Part shown: positions 43,505 through 51,888 of the stretch, piece after piece | Layout of the letters: each line of letters starts with the position of its first letter | Position numbering within the stretch: position 1 is the first letter of the stretch | Source of the DNA: Scatomorpha sp964367935 | GTDB taxonomy: Bacteria > Bacillota > Clostridia > Oscillospirales > Oscillospiraceae | Reading direction: 5' to 3' | DNA length: 64,000 nt | Assembly: GCA_964367935.1 (NCBI GenBank) | Contig: CAYIYZ010000002.1 | Span: 124,001 to 188,000, forward strand | Translations under genes and position numbers: made by a program | Notes under the pieces: model-generated | The model's input: only the letters and a program-made list of their open reading frames with translations | Database searches by the model: none | What the model was told of the DNA's origin: nothing

Positions 43505-43533
43505 ATGATAACACATAAAGTCGAAAACTTCAA
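43505..43533 (-). promoter_or_regulatory. Promoter of the trmB operon
   Basis: Minus strand TTGAAG, 17-bp spacer, TATCAT, about 20 bp before the trmB start. Confidence 0.6.
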
Positions 43534-43570
43534 CAAATTAAGAGCATGTCAAAAAAACGCATAGCACCAA

Positions 43571-43705
43571 ACCCTCGTCCTTTGCCGAGCAAAGATTTTT
43601 GAAAAATGTTAGATTTTATCTTCGGCGGGGCGTGTACCTGCTGAAGATACCTATCGAGGCTCGTAAGCAGAGAACTCCTTTTTGGTGAAAAAACCGTTTT
43701 TCGCC
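43571..43705 (+). repeat. Dispersed repeat family B, copy 1
   Basis: Begins ctcgtcctttgccgagcaaag, then gttagattt, a gcggggcgtgta segment, atcgaggctcg, and ends in a ggtgaaaaa...tttttcgcc hairpin. Same order as the copies at 49434 and, shortened, 54467. Confidence 0.85.
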
Positions 43706-43721
43706 AGATTGAAATTAAGTC

Positions 43722-43750
43722 TTGCATAATTTTGTTTTCGGTTGTATAAT
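43722..43750 (+). promoter_or_regulatory. Promoter of the tRNA-Pro gene
   Basis: TTGCAT, 17-bp spacer, TATAAT, 14 bp before the tRNA. Confidence 0.75.
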
Positions 43751-43764
43751 GTTCGAGGTGCCGA

Positions 43765-43840
43765 CCGGGTGTAGCGCAGTTGGTAGCGCGCCTGCTTTGG
43801 GAGCAGGATGCCGGGAGTTCGAGTCTCTCCACTCGGACCA
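43765..43840 (+). tRNA. tRNA-Pro(TGG)
   Basis: 76 nt with encoded CCA. Acceptor stem ccgggtg / cactcgg (one G-T pair), D-arm gcgcagttggtagcgc, anticodon stem cctgc / gcagg around loop tttggga giving anticodon TGG, T-arm with gttcgag. The first tandem repeat unit, which carries a 13-bp terminator-like hairpin, begins directly at the base after CCA. Confidence 0.96.
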
Positions 43841-44262
43841 GTCGAGAGCCTCGACACGCATTTTCGCGTGTTGGGGCTTTTATTATATTCTCAAATAGCC
43901 GCTCGCGACGTGGTGACAGCATAATCGATGGGCAGTACCGGTCGAGAGCCTCGACACGCATTTTCGCGTGTTGGGGCTTTTATTATATTCTCAAANNNNN
44001 NNNNNNNNNNNNNNNNNNNNNNNNNNNNNNNNNNNNNNNNNNNNNNNNNNNNNNNNNNNNNNNNNNNNNNNNNNNNNNNNNNNNNNNNNNNNNNNTCAAA
44101 TAGCCGCTCGCGACGTGGTGACAGCATAATCGATGGGCAGTACCGGTCGAGAGCCTCGACACGCATTTTCGCGTGTTGGGGCTTTTATTATATTTTCAAG
44201 TAGCCGCTCGCGACGTGGTGACAGCTTAATCGATGGACAGTCACAGTCGAAAGCCACGGTAC
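43841..44262. repeat. Tandem repeat, 100-bp period, interrupted by the scaffold gap
   Basis: Units start at 43841, 43941, 44146 and (diverged) 44246. Units 1 and 2 are identical over the part visible, unit 3 has a handful of changes, and unit 4 decays after about 17 bases. Each unit has a 13-bp hairpin (agcctcgacacgc / gcgtgttggggct, loop attttc) followed by tttattatatt, then a non-palindromic 50-bp part. N from 43996 to 44095 replace an unknown number of units; the sequences on both sides of the gap share the 5 bases tcaaa. No spacers, so not CRISPR, and no open frame is conserved. Confidence 0.9.
43996..44095. other. Assembly gap (100 N)
   Basis: Run of exactly 100 N, a standard placeholder for unknown length. 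It falls inside the tandem repeat, the likely cause of the break. True distance and copy number are unknown. Confidence 0.99.
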
Positions 44263-44409
44263 AGATTTTACGTAGAGAGAATCGTTCTTTGTCTAATTTT
44301 AACTATCCGTGAGGTGAGGACAAAAGCTGTCATTACACTTACAAAATGGCTCTGTGTTCGACATATTTAGCACAAATTGTACTTTTATTTAATATGTGGT
44401 CAAATCGTA

Positions 44410-44438
44410 TTGACTTTTAAGGTATATTTTGATATAGT
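44410..44438 (+). promoter_or_regulatory. Promoter of the EAL-domain gene
   Basis: TTGACT, 17-bp spacer, TATAGT. Predicted start near 44445 leaves a leader of about 187 nt. The stretch 44263-44409 between it and the repeat holds nothing recognisable. Confidence 0.65.
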
Positions 44439-44506
44439 CGCCATAAAATATGTTGAAAAAAAGCAGGAAATACAAGGGATATTTAGAATTTTCAAGTAAT
44501 TTAGTC

Positions 44507-44557
44507 GTTCGGCAATAGTAAGGTATTTAGGGAGCTAATTTCTGGTTTTTGCCGAAC
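44507..44557 (+). promoter_or_regulatory. Inverted repeat in the long leader of the EAL gene
   Basis: Arms gttcggcaa (44507-44515) and ttgccgaac (44549-44557), 33 nt apart, followed by tttattat. Could form a terminator-like or antiterminator structure. It does not contain the conserved bases of the c-di-GMP-I or -II aptamers. Confidence 0.45.
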
Positions 44558-44631
44558 TTTATTATAAGTCGCAAGCAGTGACGTGGTGGGTGGAGCGTAA
44601 CTACTGTCACTAGATTAATGGAGGCAGATTA

Positions 44632-47600
44632 ATGAAAGTTATAAGTTCCATCTCAAAGCATGTGATCCCGGTGATAGTTACGATAACTATTTTCACAATG
44701 GGCATGCTATTTAATTGGGCACGTTTTACTTCGGATGAAGCTATCATTGATTCTGCCTTGGATGAAATGGAACAATTGGGGCACCAGTATAGGAATATTT
44801 TAGTAAATACTTTGGCAGAGACTGAAAATGAGCTGATGGATCTTGCGGAATTCATTGCAAATAATGATATAGACAGTGAAGGCGTTGTAGAGTACTTTGA
44901 TAGCCAATTACTTGTAAGTGGATTTGACGTACTTTACTATGTCAACAAAGAGGGTAACGGCATTTCACTTACTGATGAGCACTATGATTTTTCTGGAAAT
45001 TCGACGTTTTTGAGTGCAATTGAGGGAGAGTTTTCTAGAGTTCAATTAGGCGAGTCAATTCAATCGGACGAATATGTTTTTAGTTTAATGGCACCGGTTG
45101 AGAAAAACGGTGAAGTATCAGCTATGCTGTTTTGTGAGCTTTTGATTGACGAGAACTTCGAATTTTTGTTGCAGAGTGATACTTATGAGGGCAATGTGTA
45201 CTTTGTTGATAAGGATTTGAATATTATTTATTCCACTTGCGGTAATCGCGTGGGAGATTCAGCTATCACTGAAAATGACTCTGCGGAAGTGGGCCTAGAG
45301 AACTTTGAGAAGGCACGCAGTGACATAGAAAGCAGACAAGGCGGCGGGTTTTATTACGACTATTTCGGTACGGATAAGGTGATGGTATACTATCCGATAG
45401 ATATGACGGAAATAGCCTTGGCTATGAATGCGACTGTCGAATCTATTAGCAGTGAAGTAATGGTGGCGGCAGATTATTTTGATTTGATTGGTACCATTAT
45501 TTTCTGGACTGCTATTGCGCTTGTGCTTCACATTACTTTTATGCAATTCAGATCGAATAAGAAGATGACGAAGGTGGCGTATTATGATCCGCTCACCGAT
45601 TTGCCGAACGTGGCAAAGCTGAAATTGGACATGACAGAAGTCCTGAAGCGAAATAAGGGTGCAAGTCATACTATAATAGTCATAGATATGGAGAATTTCA
45701 AAGCAATAAACGAGATGTTTGGCTATGATGTGGGCGATCGAGTGCTGCAGGCTGTAAAAACATTGTCCGAAAGCTTTGAAGAAGCGAGCTTGTTAACGGC
45801 GAGGATAGGCGGGGATAAGTTTGCGATGTTTGCTCGTGCGCAGTTTTTTGAAGATATGAGTTTCTTTGCTACTGCGGTAATGGATCATTTTGATTTGGTA
45901 GTCCCTGAGCTTATAGATTACGGCGGAACTTTCAGGATAGGCAGGTACAGAATAGAAGAGGGCGAAACGAATTTTGATGATATAATGGCGAAGGTCAATC
46001 TTGCGCATGTTAAAGCGAAGGCGACAAAGGGTGAAACGCTCTGTGACTATGATGAGACCTTAAAGAATCAAGTGTTACTTGAGGCTGAGATAACAAAAAA
46101 GATGAATGCGGCACTTGTGAATAAAGAGTTCAGAGTTTACTTACAGCCTAAGTTTAGCGTAAGTGATGATACGCTTGTAGGAGCCGAGGCCTTAGTGCGT
46201 TGGATTGAGTCCGACGGTAATATGATATTTCCGAATGAATTTATTCCCTTGTTTGAGAGAAATGGATTTATAGTAGAGCTGGACAAGTATGTGTTAGAAA
46301 ACGTGTGCATAATGCTAAGGCGATGGATAGACGATGGTGCGGGTGAGATGACAGTGTCGGTTAATTGCTCTCGCCTAAACTTGGAGAACCCATACTATGT
46401 AGATAGCATAGTAGAGACGGCTGATAAGTATAATGTGCCGCACTCTTGTATTGAAATAGAGCTGACAGAATCTGTCACAATTGAAAAAGAAGATACGATA
46501 GAACAGCTTTTTGTTGCGCTGCGACAAAATGGATTTAAGATATCGATAGATGATTTTGGTGCAGGCTATTCATCTTTGGGTATGCTCAAGAATTTACATG
46601 TAGACACATTAAAGATGGATAGAAGCTTTTTTGTGGGTGGAAAGAATGTAAGGCGTGACGATATGCTGATTGACAGTATAGTCAAGATGTCTCACAATTT
46701 AGGCATGTATGTAGTGGCGGAGGGCATAGAGACGGCGGATCAGATAGAATTGCTGAAATCGATGAACTGTGATGCGGTACAAGGCTTTTATTACGATAGG
46801 CCTATGCCTGTAGCGGAGTTTGAGAAAAAGTATAGTGAGCAGTTGGTAGAGAACTCGAAGGCGGGGGTAATGCGCACCTCCTTGATAGAGCGAGTTAATG
46901 ATATAAAGCATGCGAGCTCATTTGTGCCGAGTGGTATTGTTGTTGCGGAGATAGATGAGAGTTTCACGATTGTTGAAGCGAATGACTATTACTTCGATAT
47001 GATAGGTTATACGAGGGAGGAAATTAGGGATCATTTCGATAACAAGGGAATAAATATCTTGAGCAATGATAGCAAAACTAAGGTGCAGACGCATTTCAAG
47101 AAGCAGATGCAGAGGGATCCAAATGGGCATATAGAGTATATTTTTAAGTTTGTAATAAAGTCCGGTGAGGAACGCACTTTTAGGCTGAGCGGAAAAGTGT
47201 CAATAAGTGAAAAGAGCACACAAAGAATATACGTGTCGGTCATGGATATTACAGAGCATTTTAAGGCGGACAGTGATCTACAGAGTGAGCGAGATTTTAT
47301 AGCACGTATTTCATCGCTTACAAATAGTGCTTTCTTTGATTTTGACAGTGAAACAAAGTTAATGCGTTTTTCAAAGAACTTTGCGGACAGGTTCAATACA
47401 CTCGATACAATAGAGCGGTTTACGGAGACGGGTATGGCACGACAGATGTTCCCGAAGCACATGGAAGTGTTACGGGGCGATGCGGAAAATATACCTGCGG
47501 AGTGGGAAGGTGAGTTCTATTTAGAGTTGGAAGACGGAACACCGGTTTGGTACATATATAGTTGCAAGAAGATATATGATTCAATAGAGAAGAAGCATAG

Positions 47601-48144
47601 GGTAGTAGGTAAGATGTCCAAGGTACTGGGGCATAGGCTTGAGATGGATATTTTGAAGGTGAAATCAGAGACAGATCCATCAATAAGTGTATATGATAAG
47701 AGTGCTACAGATCGCTATATTCACAACTATTTGAGGGTGTCGGGTTCTCATTTTGATAAGGGTACGCTGTTTATTATAGAGATAGATAATTTTGATAAAA
47801 TAGAAGGCGTGTTTGGCTACGATTTTGCAAAATCCTGCTTGAATGATGTGGGTACGATTTTGAGGAATATGTTCAGAAGTACCGATATAATAGGAAGGAC
47901 GCAGAGCAAGGAGTTTTATGTTTTTATCAGCAATGATATAAGTATGGAGTTTGCAGAGCGAAAAATAGTTGATTTGCATCGTAGCTTAAGTACAACGATT
48001 GAAAGAGACGGTACTTCGTTAAAGTTGCGTGCAAATGTAGGAACATCATTTTATCCGGAGCATGGTGGAGAGTTTGATATGCTTTATCAAAAGGCGAAGT
48101 ATGAAATTGAGTGTGCTAAGGGTGATGATAAAATCACTGTGTAG
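44632..48144 (+). CDS. Membrane c-di-GMP phosphodiesterase: Cache-GGDEF(degenerate)-EAL-PAS-PAS-GGDEF(degenerate)
   Basis: 1170 residues; ggagg 7 nt before the ATG. TM1 at about 11-30, an extracellular Cache-like sensor to about 275, TM2 to about 305. First GGDEF domain has GGDKF at 393-397 (Glu to Lys), so synthase activity is unlikely. The EAL domain keeps Glu519 in AEALVRW, SVNCSRLN, IELTES, IDDFGAGYSS, KMDRSF, AEGIET and QGFYYDRP, all expected for active c-di-GMP hydrolysis. Two PAS-like regions follow from about 765, and a C-terminal GGDEF fold with QSKEF at 1091-1095 instead of GGDEF. Probably a sensor-controlled phosphodiesterase affecting motility or adhesion. Confidence 0.92.
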   Translation: MKVISSISKHVIPVIVTITIFTMGMLFNWARFTSDEAIIDSALDEMEQLGHQYRNILVNTLAETENELMDLAEFIANNDIDSEGVVEYFDSQLLVSGFDVLYYVNKEGNGISLTDEHYDFSGNSTFLSAIEGEFSRVQLGESIQSDEYVFSLMAPVEKNGEVSAMLFCELLIDENFEFLLQSDTYEGNVYFVDKDLNIIYSTCGNRVGDSAITENDSAEVGLENFEKARSDIESRQGGGFYYDYFGTDKVMVYYPIDMTEIALAMNATVESISSEVMVAADYFDLIGTIIFWTAIALVLHITFMQFRSNKKMTKVAYYDPLTDLPNVAKLKLDMTEVLKRNKGASHTIIVIDMENFKAINEMFGYDVGDRVLQAVKTLSESFEEASLLTARIGGDKFAMFARAQFFEDMSFFATAVMDHFDLVVPELIDYGGTFRIGRYRIEEGETNFDDIMAKVNLAHVKAKATKGETLCDYDETLKNQVLLEAEITKKMNAALVNKEFRVYLQPKFSVSDDTLVGAEALVRWIESDGNMIFPNEFIPLFERNGFIVELDKYVLENVCIMLRRWIDDGAGEMTVSVNCSRLNLENPYYVDSIVETADKYNVPHSCIEIELTESVTIEKEDTIEQLFVALRQNGFKISIDDFGAGYSSLGMLKNLHVDTLKMDRSFFVGGKNVRRDDMLIDSIVKMSHNLGMYVVAEGIETADQIELLKSMNCDAVQGFYYDRPMPVAEFEKKYSEQLVENSKAGVMRTSLIERVNDIKHASSFVPSGIVVAEIDESFTIVEANDYYFDMIGYTREEIRDHFDNKGINILSNDSKTKVQTHFKKQMQRDPNGHIEYIFKFVIKSGEERTFRLSGKVSISEKSTQRIYVSVMDITEHFKADSDLQSERDFIARISSLTNSAFFDFDSETKLMRFSKNFADRFNTLDTIERFTETGMARQMFPKHMEVLRGDAENIPAEWEGEFYLELEDGTPVWYIYSCKKIYDSIEKKHRVVGKMSKVLGHRLEMDILKVKSETDPSISVYDKSATDRYIHNYLRVSGSHFDKGTLFIIEIDNFDKIEGVFGYDFAKSCLNDVGTILRNMFRSTDIIGRTQSKEFYVFISNDISMEFAERKIVDLHRSLSTTIERDGTSLKLRANVGTSFYPEHGGEFDMLYQKAKYEIECAKGDDKITV

Positions 48145-48165
48145 AGCATGCGAGTAAATAGTATG

Positions 48166-48205
48166 ACAGACTGTCAACTCGAAGTTAGGGTTGCAGTCTG
48201 TTTAT
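48166..48205 (+). terminator. Terminator of the EAL gene
   Basis: acagactg / cagtctgt stem continued by caac / gttg after one bulged base, then tttatta. Confidence 0.65.
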
Positions 48206-48229
48206 TATAGGTTAGAGAGCGGTGGGGAC

Positions 48230-48258
48230 TTGACAAGAGTGGAAGGCGATTGTAAGAT
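48230..48258 (+). promoter_or_regulatory. Promoter of the DAHP synthase gene
   Basis: TTGACA, 17-bp spacer, TAAGAT, 48 bp before the TTG start. No T-box or tryptophan/tyrosine leader features are visible. Confidence 0.7.
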
Positions 48259-48306
48259 AGTATGCTCGAGTGGATTGAGCTTTTGCGATAACAAGGAGGA
48301 GCAGAG

Positions 48307-49323
48307 TTGATAGTAGTACTAAATAAAAGCGCAGACGAGCGTGAGATGTGTGAGTTACGAAAAAGGCTTGAGGGTATGGGCTTTGGCGTGCAGGCGTTGG
48401 AGGGAAGCGCCAATACGGTTCTGGCCCTGGTTGGCGATAGCTCTCAACTCGATCCGGGCATACTGGAGTCCTTGGACATAGTAGATTCGGTAAAGCGCAT
48501 TCAGGAGCAGTATAGCAAGGTAAGTCGCAGAGCACAGGCAGAGGATACGATTATAGTTTTAGAGAATGGAACCAAAATAGGTGGCGGACATTTTGCGATG
48601 ATGGCAGGACCTTGCTCGGTAGAATCATCGGAGCAGATATGTGTAGTAGCGCAGCGGGTGAAGGAAAGCGGAGCGACAGTGCTGAGAGGCGGAGCGTTTA
48701 AGCCGAGAAATTCGCCCTACTCATTTCAAGGAATGGGCAAAAGTGGCTTGGAGTTGTTGCTTGAAGCGAAGCGAGAAACCGGCTTGGCGGTAGTTACGGA
48801 ATTAATGGATCTGTCACAGTTACATCTGTACGCTGAGGTTGACATAATACAGGTAGGAGCGCGCAATATGCAAAATACACCGCTCCTTAAAGAGTTGGGT
48901 AGATCGGATAAGCCTGTATTGTTAAAGAGGGGCGCTTCGAACACTATAGAGGAGCTACTATTAAGTGCCGAGTATATAATGACAAACGGAAATGCGAAAA
49001 TAATTCTTTGCGAGAGGGGTATACGCACGTTTGAGACGGCTACACGCAATACCTTAGACCTCTCAGCGATACCAGTGTTGCGTGAGAAGACACACTTGCC
49101 CGTGGTTGTTGACCCAAGCCATGCTACAGGCAAGCGGCGCTATGTGTCACCTATGTCCATGGCGGCTGTGGCAGCGGGTTGTGACGGTCTATTAATAGAG
49201 GTGCATAATAATCCCGCTGAGGCCTTGTGTGATGGTGCACAATCAGTGGGGACCGATACATTTGCAAAACTTTCGGAGAATATAAGAAGCCTACGAGCTC
49301 TTATGAACAGTCTAAACGATTAA
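48307..49323 (+). CDS. aroF: 3-deoxy-7-phosphoheptulonate synthase (type I-beta)
   Basis: 338 residues starting at a TTG (aaggagga 6 nt before it). Residues 1-70 form a ferredoxin-like regulatory domain; the barrel has AGPCSVES, GAFKPRNSPYSFQG, GARNMQN, LLKRGAS, CERGIRTFE and VDPSHATG, covering the metal Cys, His and the PEP/E4P sites. First step of the shikimate pathway. The AroH-like chorismate-mutase fusion is absent. Stands alone between terminators. Confidence 0.96.
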   Translation: MIVVLNKSADEREMCELRKRLEGMGFGVQALEGSANTVLALVGDSSQLDPGILESLDIVDSVKRIQEQYSKVSRRAQAEDTIIVLENGTKIGGGHFAMMAGPCSVESSEQICVVAQRVKESGATVLRGGAFKPRNSPYSFQGMGKSGLELLLEAKRETGLAVVTELMDLSQLHLYAEVDIIQVGARNMQNTPLLKELGRSDKPVLLKRGASNTIEELLLSAEYIMTNGNAKIILCERGIRTFETATRNTLDLSAIPVLREKTHLPVVVDPSHATGKRRYVSPMSMAAVAAGCDGLLIEVHNNPAEALCDGAQSVGTDTFAKLSENIRSLRALMNSLND

Positions 49324-49373
49324 AAAAACAAATCAGATGCTATCAATGCAATGACAGGTATATGTATAAGAAA

Positions 49374-49405
49374 AGAGGAGACTACAATTAAGTAGTCTCC
49401 TTTTT
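49374..49405. terminator. Terminator copy 1 after aroF
   Basis: Perfect aggagactac / gtagtctcct stem with loop aattaa, then ttttt. Repeated almost exactly at 49612-49645. Confidence 0.9.
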
Positions 49406-49433
49406 GCAGTCTGTCAAAGAAGTTATGATTAAG

Positions 49434-49605
49434 AATCCTCGTCCTTTGCCGAGCAAAGATTTTTCTAAAATCACGGCGAGTTGCCTGGTCTGATTTTAGA
49501 AAAATGTTAGATTTCATCTGTGGCGGGGCGTGTACACGCCACAGATTCTTATCGAGGCTCGCAAGCCGAGAACTCCTTTTTGACGAAAAACCTGTTTTTC
49601 GTCAG
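49434..49605 (+). repeat. Dispersed repeat family B, copy 2
   Basis: Same modules as copy 1, plus an extra 35-base hairpin (tctaaaatc ... gattttaga arms) inserted after gattttt. The middle gtggcg / cgccac arms form a strong hairpin here. Lies between the two copies of the aroF terminator; 49406-49433 holds nothing else. Confidence 0.85.
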
Positions 49606-49611
49606 TCTAAA

Positions 49612-49645
49612 AAGAGGAGACTACAATTAAGTAGTCTCCTCTTTG
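49612..49645. terminator. Terminator copy 2, before the P1B-like ATPase end
   Basis: aaagaggagactac / gtagtctcctcttt, loop aattaa; a longer version of the hairpin at 49374-49405. Placed to end the leftward ATPase unit. 49646-49738 shows no feature. Confidence 0.85.
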
Positions 49646-49738
49646 AATATTAACTATGGCGAAGAAATAAATTACTTATGATTATATCCTGTCCATATGC
49701 ACATAATCATAGCGAAAACTGCGAGATAAGACCAAAAC

Positions 49739-51871
49739 TTATGTTGTTTCATTTTCAGCAACCTCCAAAAAAATTAGTTTATCTTCCTTCTTCATCATGG
49801 GTTTAGCGGATGCAAGTGTAAGGGTGATTGTTGAAACATTGTGAAGCCATGCAGAAGTGCCGGCAGTGATGGTACCAAAGATACCGAGAATAATGAGCGC
49901 GGTATTGAAAGAAACTATCAGACCGTATTGTCTGTAGATTTTACGCATGAGTTTCTTTGAAAGTCTACGTACTTCGACAATTTTCGTAAGCTCGTGCGAT
50001 AGTACAGAAATATCCGCAACCTCTCTGGCGATATCTGAGGAGCCGTTAAGCGTAAGTGAAACATCGGCAACACTGAGTGCGGGGGTGTCGTTGATGCCAT
50101 CACCAACCATGAGTATGGTATGCCCATCTGCTTTAAGTTTTTCTACTATTTCAGCTTTACCGTCAGGGAGCACAGAGGAATAGTACTTATCGATTCCAAG
50201 CAAGTTACTTATATATTTTGCGTTACTTTCACCATCGCCTGTGATCATGATAATATTTTTTATGCCTTCACGCCGGAGCATGTCTAAAGTAAATTTTGCA
50301 TCATCTCTCGGTGGATCGTTAATACATATAATACCGATCAGCTCACCGTCGACTGCGAGGTATACTGCGCTGTCGCTACCGATTTCTTCGTTTATCCACT
50401 CGGAACTTTCTTCAGGGTAAGGTACATTTTCATCTTCGAAAATGAAGTGTTTACTACCGATTACAGCGTGCTCACCTTTGTAGCGGCTCGCAATACCGTG
50501 TGCTACGATGTACTCGACCTTGCCGTGTTCTTCTGGGTGGTGTATGCCTCTCAACTTAGCTTCACTGACAATGGAGGCAGCAACACTGTGAGGGAAGTGC
50601 TCCTCAAGACATGCCGCAATTTTCAGTATGTCATCCTTCGAGTGCTTATCACTCACGGGAATAATCTTTGAAACTTTTGGTACAGCATTTGTAAGTGTAC
50701 CGGTTTTGTCAAAGACGATGGTATCAACTTTTGATAATATTTCGAGGTACTTTCCACCTTTTACCAAGACCTCATGATTAACGCTCTCTTTGAGTGCGGA
50801 GATAATAGTAATGGGCGTAGTGAGCTTAATAGCACATGAGAAATCTACCATCAGAACAGAGAGTGCCCTTGTAATGCTTCCGGTCAAGGCCAGAGTTGCA
50901 AAGAACAGACCGAAACTAACAGGCACAATATCGTCGGCAAGCCTCTCGGCTCGTCCTTGTACTAAGGCTTTTTCTTTTTCGCCGGTGTCAATTAGATTAA
51001 TAATCTTTGAAATTCGAGAGTCACTTTGAAGACTGAAGACCTGAATATCAATTTCACCGTCTTCGAGTACAGTTCCGGCAAACACAGTACTGTCAACAGA
51101 CTTGTGCACAGAGATAGGCTCGCCTGTCATTGTGGACTCGTTTATAAGGGCGTCACCGCATATTACAGTGCCATCCATGGGTATAAGACTACCCTTGCGT
51201 ATTCGAATAATATCACCCACAACAATGCTGCTGTGATGAACTTCGATTTCAGCGCCGTCTTTTATTAGCCAAACCTTATCAACGTTGAGAGCAAGGCTCT
51301 GCGCCAAAGCGTGCTTTGCTCTTAAATTAGAGTACTCTAAGAGTAGGTCGGAAAGACGTAGAAGGAACATGGTAGACGAAGCGGTCTTGTAGTTTTTAGA
51401 GAGCAGGGAAGCGCCTATGGCAGTGCCATCTAAAATGTCTACATTAATCTTCTTTTCAGATAATGCTTTTAGTCCGTTTATAATGTATGGGACTGAACGC
51501 ACAGTAGTGTAAATTCTGTGCGGTAATGGGGGGAGGAAGTAGCGTCTTGCAAAGTGGTAAGCAACATGCTTCACGATTTTCCGCTTCATTTCTCTTTCCA
51601 ATATTTCCGCACGCTCATCCTCAGATGGGACACCGTCTTTTATATCGCTTAATTTCAAAGTAGATAATTTCTCTAAGATTAGATCTCTTGTGACTTTGTT
51701 TTCATATTCGATAAGCACCGAGCCGTTTATCTCGTTGGCATTAACGCTTTTTACATCAGTAATAGAAAGGAGCAGTTCGGACAAACCGTAAGACTGCTCC
51801 TTAGTTATGATGTACTTGCCAAAACGAACTCGAAGTCTTGTGGGCTTATCACATACTATGTGATATTTCAT
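49739..51871 (-). CDS. Heavy-metal P-type ATPase (P1B-like) with SCA in place of CPx
   Basis: 710 residues; aaaggag 5 nt before the ATG. N-terminal HMA-like fold (HIVCDKPTRLRVRFGKY, no CxxC), then helices, actuator MTGEP, membrane motif SCAIKLTTP with Cys346 where typical pumps have CPC, CPH or SPC, phosphorylation motif DKTGT with Asp388, hinge MVGDGINDTPALSVADV. The missing Pro in the metal-binding helix makes the transported ion uncertain; relatives are annotated only as heavy-metal ATPases. Preceded by 17 bp by the small Cys-tailed membrane protein, most likely its partner. Confidence 0.88.
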   Translation of the reverse strand: MKYHIVCDKPTRLRVRFGKYIITKEQSYGLSELLLSITDVKSVNANEINGSVLIEYENKVTRDLILEKLSTLKLSDIKDGVPSEDERAEILEREMKRKIVKHVAYHFARRYFLPPLPHRIYTTVRSVPYIINGLKALSEKKINVDILDGTAIGASLLSKNYKTASSTMFLLRLSDLLLEYSNLRAKHALAQSLALNVDKVWLIKDGAEIEVHHSSIVVGDIIRIRKGSLIPMDGTVICGDALINESTMTGEPISVHKSVDSTVFAGTVLEDGEIDIQVFSLQSDSRISKIINLIDTGEKEKALVQGRAERLADDIVPVSFGLFFATLALTGSITRALSVLMVDFSCAIKLTTPITIISALKESVNHEVLVKGGKYLEILSKVDTIVFDKTGTLTNAVPKVSKIIPVSDKHSKDDILKIAACLEEHFPHSVAASIVSEAKLRGIHHPEEHGKVEYIVAHGIASRYKGEHAVIGSKHFIFEDENVPYPEESSEWINEEIGSDSAVYLAVDGELIGIICINDPPRDDAKFTLDMLRREGIKNIIMITGDGESNAKYISNLLGIDKYYSSVLPDGKAEIVEKLKADGHTILMVGDGINDTPALSVADVSLTLNGSSDIAREVADISVLSHELTKIVEVRRLSKKLMRKIYRQYGLIVSFNTALIILGIFGTITAGTSAWLHNVSTITLTLASAKPMMKKEDKLIFLEVAENETT

Positions 51872-51888
51872 AAATTCTCCTTTAGCAA

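Noticed and set aside
43780..44203. Open frames running through the repeat and N gap
   Set aside because: They contain the 100 N, overlap the tRNA and have no ribosome site or conserved product.
43841..44262. CRISPR array
   Set aside because: Units are contiguous 100-bp copies with no variable spacers and there are no cas genes in the window.
44445..44631. c-di-GMP riboswitch in the leader of the EAL gene
   Set aside because: The conserved cacgcacagggcaaacc / gcaaagcc bases of GEMM-I and the class II core are absent.
48145..48306. T-box or aromatic-amino-acid leader before aroF
   Set aside because: No T-box sequence, specifier hairpin or terminator between the promoter at 48230-48258 and the start codon.
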